From Chitinophagales bacterium (GTDB lineage: Bacteria; Bacteroidota; Bacteroidia; Chitinophagales; UBA2359): a DNA stretch of 64,000 nucleotides. The notes beneath the pieces were generated by a model. It made no database searches. It was given only the letters and a program-made list of their open reading frames with translations, and was not told the DNA's origin. This document shows positions 55,055 to 64,000 of this stretch, in pieces. Position numbers and translations under genes: made by a program. Each line of letters starts with the position of its first letter. The first letter of the stretch is position 1. The stretch spans positions 1,930,501 to 1,994,500 of the forward strand of contig JAWKLZ010000002.1 of NCBI GenBank assembly GCA_041392475.1, given 5' to 3'.

Positions 55055-55744
55055 TCAGTCTCCCAAAAAGTTTTCTATCCAACCAACGATTAAGCCCCTA
55101 TCAATGTTCATTCCCAAACTATCAATTCCTTTCTCCACTTTTTCTGTACCAATCCGCTCCCTTCGGTTCTCCATAAATTCCAGGTCATAACCCTTCGTAA
55201 ATTCGGGATGCCCCTGGATTCCCAGTATTTTTTCGCCCACTCGAATCATGGCAATAGGACAGTCCTCGCTACTCGCCAAAACCGTACTGTTTGGAGGAAG
55301 TTGGTGAATCTGATCTTGACACATCATCAGCAAATTGTAGGTCGGTTGAAAAGGCAACATCCATTTTTCCTGTTTCACGACCTCAAAAGTGTGCACTCCC
55401 ACACACCAACCAACTGCCGCTTTTTGTACTTTTCCACCCAGTGATTCCCCAATCAATTGATGTCCAAAACAAAGCCCAATGTACTTTTTTTCATGCTCAT
55501 AAATATCCCTTATAAACTCCTTCAACCGCACAATCCAATCCAACTCATCATACACAGATGCGTGTGAACCCGTACACATATATGCTTCACAATCATTTAC
55601 TGATTCTGGAAAATGCCCATCACAAACCGCAAATACTTCAAAATCGAAGTTCGGAAACGTTGCGGCAAACATGTCGGGATAATCTGCTGCAATATGTTGA
55701 TAAGCAGGAGCAATATGGTCACAAAGTAGAAGTCCAACTTTCAT
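55055..55744 (-). CDS. Class I glutamine amidotransferase-like protein
   Basis: 229 residues. The triad is complete: GLCFGHQ with nucleophile Cys92, and GIQGHPEF with His179 and Glu181. The N-terminus (VGLLLCDHIAPAYQHIAADY) and the order of motifs fit stand-alone amidotransferases of the GuaA-like/YfeJ type, including gamma-glutamyl peptide or polyamine hydrolases. No synthetase partner is nearby. The natural substrate is unknown. Confidence 0.8.
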   Translation of the reverse strand: MKVGLLLCDHIAPAYQHIAADYPDMFAATFPNFDFEVFAVCDGHFPESVNDCEAYMCTGSHASVYDELDWIVRLKEFIRDIYEHEKKYIGLCFGHQLIGESLGGKVQKAAVGWCVGVHTFEVVKQEKWMLPFQPTYNLLMMCQDQIHQLPPNSTVLASSEDCPIAMIRVGEKILGIQGHPEFTKGYDLEFMENRRERIGTEKVEKGIDSLGMNIDRGLIVGWIENFLGD

Positions 55745-55947
55745 TTTTCAATTTTCTTTTTTATGAAATACTTAGGCTAATGTATTGCGAATATCGCTCA
55801 AAAATAGTATATTGGGTGGCGATTTTTGGAATTATTTACCTTCAATTCATGTTGTACCAAACGTTAAAAAATTGCGTTCAAACGTAAACCAAAAACGTCA
55901 ATTCATATTCTTTTTTAAGTAAATTCAATTAAAACCAACATAACCCT

Positions 55948-58900
55948 ATGAAAAAATTATCTTTAGTCGTTTCGCTCTGCCTCTTATTTGCCCTTCAATC
56001 CTGCAAATTCGGCGGAGGAACAGAAGTAACACTCAACTCCAAAAGTTTTGATGAGGTCATCCAACAAAAAGAAAATCTCACCTTCTCCTTCAATCAAAAT
56101 CTCGTACCCGATTCAATCTCACAAGACTGGCAAACAACCGAGTACATACAGTTTTCTCCCCCCATTCCTGGGCGATTCAAGTGGAAAAGCAGCAGTGAAC
56201 TCATTTTTTCACCCAATGCACCGTTTCCACCCAACACCGATTTTACGGCAACACTAACCAATGAACTCTTGAAACATGCGGACAAAAAACTGTCATTGGG
56301 CGGTGATAAAATCGTTACATTCCACACGCCCTATCTTCAATTCACCAACAGCAATACCTATTGGAAATTGGGGGACAATGGCAAGGATGCCGTTATTGGA
56401 GCTACTTTGGGCTTCAATTATGCGGTCAAAGCAGAAGATTTAGCCAAAAATTTGAGCGTAGAAGTAGATGGTAAAAACACTACTTACAACCTGCTCAATA
56501 CAGGCACAAGCTCGAATGTGCGCCTTGAACTGCCGAATGTGGACTTCAATGAAGAAAGTAATATCCAATTTATTTTGGCAAGTGGCTTCAAACTCTCTGA
56601 TAACAGCCGAGCAACCAACAAACCCCTCGAAATGAGCAATGTGTTGGCTGCACCAACCAGCGTAAGCATCACAGGCGTTGAAGCCGAACACGATGGCGTT
56701 GAAGGGCGAGTAGTTGTGACCACTTCTCAGCAAGTAACGGCCGACAACCTCAAAAAAATGATTTTCTTCAATCCTTCCATAGCCTTCAATGTTGAAGCCA
56801 ATGCAGCGGGTTTTGTCATCACCAGCGAAAACTTCGATTCTGCAACAGCTTACGACATGACCCTTTCCAAAGACATTGCAGGTGTTTTCAAAGGCAATTT
56901 GGGGGAAGATGTTCGGCAACAAATCACCTTTGGCGACCTCGAACCGAATATTGATATTTTAGCAGGAGAAGCAATGTATATGGGATCGAGAGGACAGAAA
57001 AACATGGCAGTACGCATCGTGAATGTGCCAAAGGTGAAAGTCAAAATCATCAAAATTTTTGAGAACAACATCATGGCATTTATGGAACAAGGCTACAGCT
57101 GGGGTTGGGAAAGTTTTGAAGAAAATGGCGACTGGCAATATTACGACTACAAATACTACAATACCGAAAAATATGGTAAGATGATTTATGAGGTCGAACA
57201 TGATACCCAAGACCTTGATAAAGTTGGCAAAACCAGACTGCTGAACATTGACTTTACCGACAAATTGCCCCAATTTGAAGGAATTTATGTCGTCAAGATT
57301 GAAGACATGGAACGCAATTTTGTAACAGCTTCAACCGTCATGGCATACTCTGATATCGGATTGATAGTAAAACAAGAAGACAACATGATTTATGTTTTCG
57401 CCAACTCACTTCAAACAGCACAGCCATTATCAGGAACAAATATTTCGTTTATCAGCAAAACCAATCAACGGCTATTCGGCACAACCACAGACGAAAATGG
57501 TTTGGCAACCTTCAAAAACATAGACGACATAGCAAAAGATTTCGATTTTGATGTGTCCATGATTACCGCCCAAAAAGGCAACGACTACAACTACCTTTTG
57601 CTGCAAAAAACAAATGTGAATACTTCTCGTTTTGAAGTAGGCGGTAAGTTGCCAAATCCTTCTGGCTATGATGCCTTTATTTATGGCGAGCGCAATCTAT
57701 ACCGCCCTGGCGAAACGATTCATGCAAGTGCAATTGTGAGAACCAACAACTGGGAAATGCCCCAAGATATTCCTGTGAAAATGACCCTCTTATTGCCCAA
57801 TGGCAAGGAGTTTAGAACTGCTCGCAAAAATCTCAATGAACAAGGCGCAACAGAAGCATCTTTCGGTTTACCTGACGGAACGGTGACAGGAACCTATCAC
57901 CTCGAACTTTATACGGGTGATGATGTGTTGTTGGGTTCACAGCCCATTAGTGTAGAGGAATTTATGCCCGACCGCATCAAAGTCGACATCAGCGCACCCG
58001 AAGAAGTGAAAGTAGGTGGGAAAATCACCATAGATGGAACGGCTCTCAACTTATTCGGCCCTCCTGCTACCAATCGAAATTACCAAGTCGAAATGAGCTT
58101 GAAGCGCAAATATTTCACTCCCAAAGGATTTGAAGACTACAATTTCTACATCGAAAACGACAAAACTTTTGGCAACAGCAATCAAGAAGGCAAAACCGAC
58201 GAAAACGGAAAATTTTCGCAAACCTTTGAGATTCCTGCCGCTTATGCCGACATGGGCATTTTGCAGGGACGGTTTTACGCCACAGTTTTTGATGAATCGG
58301 GCAGACCTGTCAATCGTGCGGCCAATTTTGAGGTGAACACCCAAGATGTATTTTTGGGTATCGGACGGTTTAGCAATTATGTTTCGACCCGCACAAGTAT
58401 GGACATTCCTTTGGTGGCAGTGACGAAAGAAGGAAAAGTACAGAGTGAAACGGCTCAACTTCAAATCATTCGCTACAATTGGCGAACCGTTTTGGAAAGC
58501 ACTGGTCGTGGTCGCTATCGCTACAAATCGCAGAAAGAGGAAGTAGTGGAAGTGAACAAACAGGTGAATTTGAGTGGTGAAAATACGGCATACACTTATA
58601 CGCCAAGTCGTTCGGGAAGTTTTGAAGTGCGGTTGAGTAGCACTGCCAATACAAAAGCCTACGTCAAACAAAATTTTTATGCCTATAGTTATGGCGATAC
58701 GGACAACAATTCGTTTGAAGTGAATCAAGAGGGTGAAGTCACCATCAAGTTTGACAAAGAAAAATATGAAGTGGGTGAATCGGCTAAAATCTTGTTTACC
58801 ACACCGTTTGATGGGCGTTTGTTGGTGACATTGGAGCGAGATCGGGTGATTCGACATTTGTACTTCAATACCACCAACAAAGCAAAAGAAATGACCTTTG

Positions 58901-61380
58901 AAGTGACCAAAGATTATGTGCCGAATGTGTTTGTATCGGCAACTTTGATACGTCCGATGCAGGAATTGAGTGTTCCTTTGACAGTGGCACATGGTTATGC
59001 TCCTTTGATGGTCGAAAATTCTCGCAACAAGCTGCCATTGAAGGTAATCGCCAACGAAAGTAGTCGTTCTAATGGAAAACAAAAAATCTTGGTTGAAACG
59101 GTTCCAAATGCAGAAGTGACTTTGGCAATTGTGGATGAAGGAATTTTGCAGATTAAAAACTACCAAACGCCTGATCCGTATGGTTTTTTCTACCAAAAAC
59201 GTGGACTTCAAGTCAACTCTTACGACATTTATCCCTACCTCTTTCCCGAAATGATGGCATCGAGCCCTTTGACGGGTGGAGGGGATTTTGACCTCAGCAA
59301 ACGCACGAATCCTGTGACCAATAAACGAGTCAAATTGGTGCGTTATTGGAGTGGGATTTTGACTGCAAACAGCAAGGGAACGGTTGACTATACGATTGAT
59401 ATTCCGCAGTTTTCGGGCGACCTTCGAGTGATGGCGGTTGCCTATAAAGACGAAAAATTTGCTTCGGATGCGACCAATATGAAAGTGGCGGATCCTGTGG
59501 TGGTGACGGCTGGATTGCCAAGATTTTTTAGCCCCAATGATGAGGTGACAATGCCTGTGACGCTTGCCAATACAACGGACAAAACGGGTTCGGCAAAGGT
59601 GACGGTGACAACCGAAGGGCCGATTGAAGTTTTGGGCGTATCGGACAATTCGGCGGATTTGAAGCCGAACGCCGAGAACCGAGTAGAATTTAAAGTACGT
59701 GCCAAAGAATCGGTGGGTGCGGGTAAAGTGATTGTGACGGTCAATGCTTTGGGGGAAACGTTTACGAGTGTTACCGAAATGACGGTGCGCCCTCCTGCTT
59801 CGCTTCAAAAACGCTCTGGTTCGGGTATGGTGAAAGGTGGCAAAGCGGAAAATCTGAGCATGGGCAGTGATTTTGTGCCTGAATCCATTGAAGGGAAACT
59901 GTTGGTGAGTAATTCACCTTTGGCGGAGTTTGCAGGTTCATTGGAGTATTTGGTGGGTTATCCGCATGGATGTGTAGAACAAACGATTTCAAAGGCTTTT
60001 CCTCAATTGTACCTTTCGGAATTGACCAAAAACATCGGTCAGAAAATGAGAACGGCAACGGGCCCAACGAGCAACAATCCAAACTACAATGTGCAGGAGG
60101 CCATCAAAAAATTGCAGTCTATGCAGTTGTCAAATGGTGGAATGAGCTATTGGCCAGGAGGAGAGGAAGCGAATACGTTTGGAAGTGTGTTTGCAGCGCA
60201 TTTCTTGTATGAGGCCAAAAAAGCGGGTTTTGATGTGAACGAAAAGGCTTTGACGAGCCTCAATAAGTACATGAAACAGATGCTTCGCTCGAAAGAAACG
60301 ATGACCTACTATTATTACGACTCGAATGGACAGACGCAAACCCGTGAGATTGCGCCCAAGGATATCCCTTATGCGCTCTATATCTTGGCGATGATTGGCG
60401 AACCTGATGTGGCTACGATGAACTACTACAAAGCGAATCAAAACCTTTTGGCGATTGACGGACGCTACTTGTTGGCTTCGGCGTATATGCTGGCGGGCGA
60501 CCGTGCGAAATCGAGTCAAGTTTTGCCCGCTAACTTTACAGGCGAGACCTCCAAAAAGGTGTTTGACCGCAGCTTTTATTCTCCGCTTCGTGACCGTGCG
60601 ATTGCGCTGAATGCTTTGGTGGAGAGCGACCCCGATCATCCGCAGATTGGTATTTTGGCGAAACAGTTGGCGGATGATTTTAGGAAAACCCGTTGGTTGA
60701 ATACGCAGGAACGTGTTTGGACGCTTTTGGCTCTCGGCAAGGTGGCGAAAGCGGCTAATAAGGGTTCAGTGTCTGCAACGGTGCAAGTTGGCGGCAAAAC
60801 AGTAGGTACGTATTCGGGCAAGGAGGATTTGGTCTTGTCTTATGCCGATTTGAAGGGCGATAAGGTCAGCATTGATGCGAAAGGCGATGGTCAATTGTAC
60901 TATTTCTGGGGCATTGAAGGCTTAACGGCTGATGGCAGCTATAAGGAGGAGGACAGTTTCTTGAAAGTCCGAAAAACTTTCTATGACCGTGCGGGGCGGG
61001 TCATCAATGATTTGACAGTCAAACAAAACGATTTGGTTGTAGTAAAATTGTCGCTGACTTCGACGGGTGCTGCTTCGGTCGAAAATGTGGTGGTGACGGA
61101 TATTCTGCCCGCTGGTTTTGAAATCGAAAATCCTCGCTTGAATACCATGCCGAACATGGAATGGATTAAAGATGCTGCTACACCTGACCATCAAGATTTT
61201 CGTGACGACCGTGTGAACTTTTTTGTTACTGCCACTTCAAAGCCTAAGGATTTCTACTATATGGTGCGTGCGGTGAGTCCTGGTGAGTTTGTGATGGGAC
61301 CTGCTTCGGCGGATGCGATGTATGATGGGGAGTATCATAGTTATCATGGAGGTGGAATGGTGACGGTGACGGCTAAATAG
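55948..61380 (+). CDS. Bacterial alpha-2-macroglobulin family lipoprotein
   Basis: 1,810 residues, the typical size of bacterial A2M. The signal ends in a lipobox (LLFALQSC, lipidated Cys19). The order is MG-type beta domains (residues 30-1100), an NIDL-like region, then the thioester site YPHGCVEQTISK with reactive Cys1342 and Gln1345, and the alpha/alpha-toroid (QLSNGGMSYWPGG) plus a C-terminal domain with DRVNFFVTA. Such proteins trap proteases that enter the periplasm by covalent attachment after bait cleavage. They are commonly paired with a penicillin-binding protein 1C gene, which is not adjacent here. A good terminator follows directly. Confidence 0.92.
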   Translation: MKKLSLVVSLCLLFALQSCKFGGGTEVTLNSKSFDEVIQQKENLTFSFNQNLVPDSISQDWQTTEYIQFSPPIPGRFKWKSSSELIFSPNAPFPPNTDFTATLTNELLKHADKKLSLGGDKIVTFHTPYLQFTNSNTYWKLGDNGKDAVIGATLGFNYAVKAEDLAKNLSVEVDGKNTTYNLLNTGTSSNVRLELPNVDFNEESNIQFILASGFKLSDNSRATNKPLEMSNVLAAPTSVSITGVEAEHDGVEGRVVVTTSQQVTADNLKKMIFFNPSIAFNVEANAAGFVITSENFDSATAYDMTLSKDIAGVFKGNLGEDVRQQITFGDLEPNIDILAGEAMYMGSRGQKNMAVRIVNVPKVKVKIIKIFENNIMAFMEQGYSWGWESFEENGDWQYYDYKYYNTEKYGKMIYEVEHDTQDLDKVGKTRLLNIDFTDKLPQFEGIYVVKIEDMERNFVTASTVMAYSDIGLIVKQEDNMIYVFANSLQTAQPLSGTNISFISKTNQRLFGTTTDENGLATFKNIDDIAKDFDFDVSMITAQKGNDYNYLLLQKTNVNTSRFEVGGKLPNPSGYDAFIYGERNLYRPGETIHASAIVRTNNWEMPQDIPVKMTLLLPNGKEFRTARKNLNEQGATEASFGLPDGTVTGTYHLELYTGDDVLLGSQPISVEEFMPDRIKVDISAPEEVKVGGKITIDGTALNLFGPPATNRNYQVEMSLKRKYFTPKGFEDYNFYIENDKTFGNSNQEGKTDENGKFSQTFEIPAAYADMGILQGRFYATVFDESGRPVNRAANFEVNTQDVFLGIGRFSNYVSTRTSMDIPLVAVTKEGKVQSETAQLQIIRYNWRTVLESTGRGRYRYKSQKEEVVEVNKQVNLSGENTAYTYTPSRSGSFEVRLSSTANTKAYVKQNFYAYSYGDTDNNSFEVNQEGEVTIKFDKEKYEVGESAKILFTTPFDGRLLVTLERDRVIRHLYFNTTNKAKEMTFEVTKDYVPNVFVSATLIRPMQELSVPLTVAHGYAPLMVENSRNKLPLKVIANESSRSNGKQKILVETVPNAEVTLAIVDEGILQIKNYQTPDPYGFFYQKRGLQVNSYDIYPYLFPEMMASSPLTGGGDFDLSKRTNPVTNKRVKLVRYWSGILTANSKGTVDYTIDIPQFSGDLRVMAVAYKDEKFASDATNMKVADPVVVTAGLPRFFSPNDEVTMPVTLANTTDKTGSAKVTVTTEGPIEVLGVSDNSADLKPNAENRVEFKVRAKESVGAGKVIVTVNALGETFTSVTEMTVRPPASLQKRSGSGMVKGGKAENLSMGSDFVPESIEGKLLVSNSPLAEFAGSLEYLVGYPHGCVEQTISKAFPQLYLSELTKNIGQKMRTATGPTSNNPNYNVQEAIKKLQSMQLSNGGMSYWPGGEEANTFGSVFAAHFLYEAKKAGFDVNEKALTSLNKYMKQMLRSKETMTYYYYDSNGQTQTREIAPKDIPYALYILAMIGEPDVATMNYYKANQNLLAIDGRYLLASAYMLAGDRAKSSQVLPANFTGETSKKVFDRSFYSPLRDRAIALNALVESDPDHPQIGILAKQLADDFRKTRWLNTQERVWTLLALGKVAKAANKGSVSATVQVGGKTVGTYSGKEDLVLSYADLKGDKVSIDAKGDGQLYYFWGIEGLTADGSYKEEDSFLKVRKTFYDRAGRVINDLTVKQNDLVVVKLSLTSTGAASVENVVVTDILPAGFEIENPRLNTMPNMEWIKDAATPDHQDFRDDRVNFFVTATSKPKDFYYMVRAVSPGEFVMGPASADAMYDGEYHSYHGGGMVTVTAK

Positions 61381-61408
61381 ATTTCGGGATATTATATGAT
61401 TGATATTG

Positions 61409-61447
61409 AAGCCCTTGAAGGAAAATTTTCTTTTGAGGGCTTTTTTT
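61409..61447 (+). terminator. Rho-independent terminator after the A2M gene
   Basis: AAGCCCT and AGGGCTT flank an inner stem (GGAAAA/TTTTCT) and are followed by seven T. After it, 61450-61650 is AT-rich with a small AGCTAT-TTT-ATAGCT hairpin at 61559-61573 and no gene. Confidence 0.8.
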
Positions 61448-61650
61448 GTTTCTACTTCAAATTATTTTTCATAAATTTTATGACAGAATAGCAGTCTCTC
61501 TGTTATGCCTTTTTGTCAGAACAAATCTAAGGATACTGACATAATGACTTGTTTCGTTAGCTATTTTATAGCTTTTTGAATTTGCCAAAAAAAGGAACAT
61601 CGTTTGATATGTAATAATTGTAAATATTTTTAACAATTAAAACATACTGA

Positions 61651-62832
61651 ATGATATTAAAAAAAATACACATTGAACGTAAAAACTTAGACCAAACGTT
61701 TAAGTCAGAAAAAAAATTAATTAGAGAGATTTACGAAATAATTAAGGAATACAGGAAGGGCGATTTAGTTTTTGATGGGAAAGATATGAATAAAGTCCAT
61801 ATTAAAAGGTGGGTATATCAATTTGATAAGAAAGATAGAATTTTTATGCTTAAGATGACTAAAATGATTTTAAAAAGATACTATATTAATAAATCTGCTT
61901 TTAGGAATTTCTTTAAAGTAACTCTTTTTGAAAAAATTGAATCTGAATTTCTCAAAGAAGGAGACAATTTCGAAGATTTTTTTCAAAACAGTTATTTTAT
62001 AAGAAGTCAAAGGTCAAAAGAAAAAAGCCAAGCAGCAGTATTAAAAATACTGGATGAATTATTATGTAAATTTGATTCAAGTGTTCACAATAATAATAGC
62101 AATCCAAAATATTGCATATATTTGGATGATGTTATTTGCTCTGGAACTTCGCTATATAAATGTTTAAGAGATAAAAAAAGCGGCTGGTTACATCAAAATG
62201 ACTTTGACCATATATTATCGAATAAAGATTTTATGGAAAGAGACAATATTCACTTATTGATAATTACATATTGTAGTCACTTAAAGGCTGAAAATGATTT
62301 TAAAAAAATTAAAAAAGAAAATCCTAATATTAATTTTACTTTTATATGTGAAAAAAACTTTAAAATAGATAATTATACAAAAAAATCTTCATCAATGCTA
62401 ATGTGTCCATTGCCTACAGCAATTGAAAAAAATACAGAAAAATTCTCTGAAATTAAAAAAGTCCAAAACAAAATCGAAGAAATAGTAGCTAAAAATAATT
62501 CTAGAGAAAATTCTCACTTTTATAGATATAATATAGACAAACCTGAGAAAAATTCTTTTTTTTCTGAAAATCCTGAGAATTGGATTAAGTTTGAAAAAAT
62601 CATTGCTGAAAAAAGCATTCAATTATTTTGTGAAATGGATTCTTCTGATGAAAAAGCACGTCCATTAGGGTATAGTACGAAAATTGATAAGAGTTTTGGA
62701 TTTGGTACTTTATTTTTTACATGGCGTAACGTTCCTTTTAATACACCAATGATTTTTTGGTATGAAAAGAAGGGTACATGGATACCATTATTTAAAAGAA
62801 AATATACTAAACATTTAAAACCATACAATTGA
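61651..62832 (+). CDS. Phosphoribosyltransferase-like protein of a predicted conflict system
   Basis: 393 residues, very Lys/Asn/Ile-rich and markedly AT-richer than the surrounding genes. The N-terminal 100 residues are helical (possibly a winged helix) and precede a type I PRTase-like core: YCIYLDDVICSGTSLYKCL (about residues 152-170) matches the PRPP-binding loop (four hydrophobics, Asp-Asp, then GT[S/T]), with LLIITYCSHL as the next strand. The C-terminal region contains RPLGYSTKIDKSFGFGTLFFTW. It is not one of the purine or pyrimidine salvage enzymes. It resembles the PRTase-CE group I recall from comparative genomics of bacterial conflict systems. Its stop overlaps the start of a NADAR gene (4-base TTGA), so the two are translationally coupled. 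Confidence 0.7.
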   Translation: MILKKIHIERKNLDQTFKSEKKLIREIYEIIKEYRKGDLVFDGKDMNKVHIKRWVYQFDKKDRIFMLKMTKMILKRYYINKSAFRNFFKVTLFEKIESEFLKEGDNFEDFFQNSYFIRSQRSKEKSQAAVLKILDELLCKFDSSVHNNNSNPKYCIYLDDVICSGTSLYKCLRDKKSGWLHQNDFDHILSNKDFMERDNIHLLIITYCSHLKAENDFKKIKKENPNINFTFICEKNFKIDNYTKKSSSMLMCPLPTAIEKNTEKFSEIKKVQNKIEEIVAKNNSRENSHFYRYNIDKPEKNSFFSENPENWIKFEKIIAEKSIQLFCEMDSSDEKARPLGYSTKIDKSFGFGTLFFTWRNVPFNTPMIFWYEKKGTWIPLFKRKYTKHLKPYN

Positions 62833-63437
62833 AATATAAAAAGTTAGAAAGCGGATATAGAATTTACTCAATTAAATATTCTTGTATTTTTAAAAAAAAT
62901 AAAGAAAAATTTGGTGGGTTATCCAATATGTCCGTTTTCTATCCATTAGAAGTTAATAATTTGAAAGTCAAATCATCTGAAGCACTCTATCAAGCTTGCA
63001 AATTTCCTTTTGATAAAGATTTACAGAGCAGAATTATTAGTGAAAAAAGTCCTTTTATTGCAAAAATGATTTCAAAGGGAAATTCTTCTAGAATAGATTG
63101 GATGCAAATTAGAGTGAATGTAATGAGATGGGTTATACAACTAAAGTTAGCGCAAAATTATTATTCTTTTGGAAAGTTATTAGAACAAACCAAAGGTAAA
63201 AATATTGTAGAAAACTCTGATAGAGACTTGTTTTGGGGAGCTAAAAGGATAAATGATTTAGAATTTCAAGGTATGAATGTGCTTGGTAGATTATTAATGG
63301 AACTGAGACATAATTACTTCGAAAAATCAAGAGATGAAATAGTTTTAGTTGAGCCACCTAAAATAGATGATTTTTTATTTTTAGGAGAAAAAATTAAAAC
63401 AATTGACATGAGAGGGAAGTATAACAAACCTCTATAA
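62829..63437 (+). CDS. NADAR (YbiA-like) domain protein
   Basis: 202 residues, read from a TTG start overlapping the previous stop codon; the next ATG would delete part of the core motif. NADAR signatures: FGGLSNMSVFYPLEV, KSSEALYQACKFP, then NIVENSDRDLFWGAKR and GMNVLGRLLMELR. NADAR domains act on ADP-ribosyl or N-glycosidic riboses: they hydrolyse riboflavin intermediates in YbiA, and in DarT-NADAR systems they remove ADP-ribose from guanine in DNA. Coupling with a PRTase-like protein suggests that one makes and the other reverses a ribosyl modification. It shares the high AT content of its partner, consistent with joint transfer. Confidence 0.8.
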   Translation: MKYKKLESGYRIYSIKYSCIFKKNKEKFGGLSNMSVFYPLEVNNLKVKSSEALYQACKFPFDKDLQSRIISEKSPFIAKMISKGNSSRIDWMQIRVNVMRWVIQLKLAQNYYSFGKLLEQTKGKNIVENSDRDLFWGAKRINDLEFQGMNVLGRLLMELRHNYFEKSRDEIVLVEPPKIDDFLFLGEKIKTIDMRGKYNKPL

Positions 63438-63464
63438 AATTGCTAGTTTTCAAGAAAAGCAAGA

Positions 63465-64000
63465 TTGGCAATTTTAGGGATTTTAAAAGGTACAAATGCA
63501 CAAATTAATCAACGATTAAAAGAGAAGTTGGAACAAACCAAGAAAAGTGATGCGTTGAACTTACCTGCCTATGTAGTTGTTGTAGAGTTTAGTAAACCTA
63601 TTTGTAAAATACGCCATACGATGAACAAAACCAAAAAAGTCAATAACTTACACGAACAAGCAATGACAATTGCAGATGAAGCATTTTTAGCCGAAAGAGC
63701 TAAAGAGGAGGATAAGGCTATGGAGTTGTATCAGCATTTGAGATTGAAAAACAAGCGGCTATGATGGTGGTTTTGGATTATGGGTCGCTTCAACCGTTGC
63801 CAAAATTGGAAATTGTTGGCAAGGTTTCCGTTTCAGATTGAAGAAGAATTGCGTTCCTTGTTGTTGGAAATCAATCAAGTGAAAATGCTATCTAAGGTTT
63901 CGATTTCTCCTTTGTCGCCTATCGAAAAATACCAACAGCTTCCTAAAGAATTGCAGCAGTAAGTAGCGGATTTTATTGACTTTGGGGTGGTGAAACGAAC
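63465..64000 (+). pseudogene. Decayed conserved gene, interrupted by a short repeat (runs off the window)
   Basis: The region reads as pieces of one or two proteins. Piece 1 (63465-63735) contains NNLHEQAMTIADEAFLAERA and EDKAMELYQ. After a frame change near 63735 it continues as FEIEKQAAMMVVLDYGSLQP in another frame. This matches my recollection of a widespread small TPR-like family in which QPTR follows. Instead the repeat at 63789-63826 is inserted, and the sequence resumes in a third frame with PFQIEEELRSLLLEINQ. It then runs into a DUF2281-like segment, EKYQQLPKELQQ, an in-frame TAA, and VADFIDF, where CAA (Gln) would be expected. Frameshift, repeat insertion with loss of the middle, and a nonsense codon mark it as dead. 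Confidence 0.6.
63789..63826. repeat. Isolated copy of the TTGCCAACAATT repeat
   Basis: The reverse complement reads AAACCTTGCCAACAATTTCC followed by AATTTTGGCAACGGTTGAA. This closely matches the junction motif of the 25-28 kb array in its long form (at 26043-26080, near 26786 and near 27384). It sits inside a decayed gene. Confidence 0.7.

Noticed and set aside
58051..59808. 585-codon His/Arg-rich open frame on the minus strand inside the A2M gene
   Set aside because: It lies wholly inside a well-supported gene and has the composition expected from the complement of its codons.
61651..62832. Purine or pyrimidine salvage phosphoribosyltransferase
   Set aside because: Only the PRPP-loop-like motif fits; length, flanking domains, composition and coupling to NADAR do not.

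Overview
The window reads as a chromosomal segment of a Bacteroidota bacterium, possibly of the Saprospiria type (the class is only a guess). The evidence is: AT-leaning DNA with A-rich leaders instead of strong Shine-Dalgarno sites; -7 elements of the TAnnTTTG type; lineage-typical families (DUF2723 glycosyltransferase-like protein, GEVED/dockerin secreted protein, bacterial alpha-2-macroglobulin, sulfite reductase with a HEPN-like tail, AAA-ATPase/PD-(D/E)XK protein, Uma2); and interspersed short repeats known from this phylum.

Layout. 0-5 kb: 3' end of an RNase III gene, an MBOAT/SGNH O-acetylation pair, and an ISAs1 transposase remnant joined to a DinB-family remnant. 5-12 kb: GH13 alpha-glucosidase, a DUF5685 protein with an extraordinary Cys/Gly tail, and a von Willebrand A protein with a small membrane partner. 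12-20 kb: UvrD/PcrA helicase, an AAA/PD-(D/E)XK gene flanked by a 63-bp imperfect direct repeat, a DUF6896-like protein, a Rieske/glutamate-synthase-like oxidoreductase, Uma2, and a membrane LuxR regulator. 20-32 kb: a 1,543-residue secreted beta-propeller protein, then a 2.8-kb tandem array of a composite repeat, then a STAND (NB-ARC) ATPase whose TPR domain is built from near-identical 126-bp repeats and broken by a 1-bp frameshift. 32-40 kb: lipoprotein, vanadium-haloperoxidase-like lipoprotein, RarA, an atypical sigma-like protein, an ExbD-like membrane protein, and a widespread hypothetical protein.

39.7-44.9 kb is the sulfate-assimilation operon: sulfite reductase, SUMT, siroheme synthase and APS reductase. 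Its 590-bp leader is the most striking part of the window. It holds a good Bacteroidota-type promoter followed by two consecutive small ORFs of 33 and 32 codons. They carry runs of five and six Cys codons, and each is followed by a strong Rho-independent terminator. This is the architecture of a cysteine-responsive, ribosome-mediated transcription attenuator, built twice in series, in front of the genes that make cysteine sulfur.

45-64 kb: DUF2306-like membrane protein, methyltransferase, DUF2723 protein, a TdeIII-like restriction endonuclease with a C5 methyltransferase, tRNA-Arg(UCU), a MobA-like nucleotidyltransferase, an SDR, a class I amidotransferase, a 1,810-residue alpha-2-macroglobulin, then a very AT-rich two-gene unit (phosphoribosyltransferase-like plus NADAR) that looks like an acquired conflict system. 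The window ends in a decayed gene interrupted by the same short repeat that makes up the 25-28 kb array.

All functional calls rest on motif recognition by eye; no database search or folding program was run.
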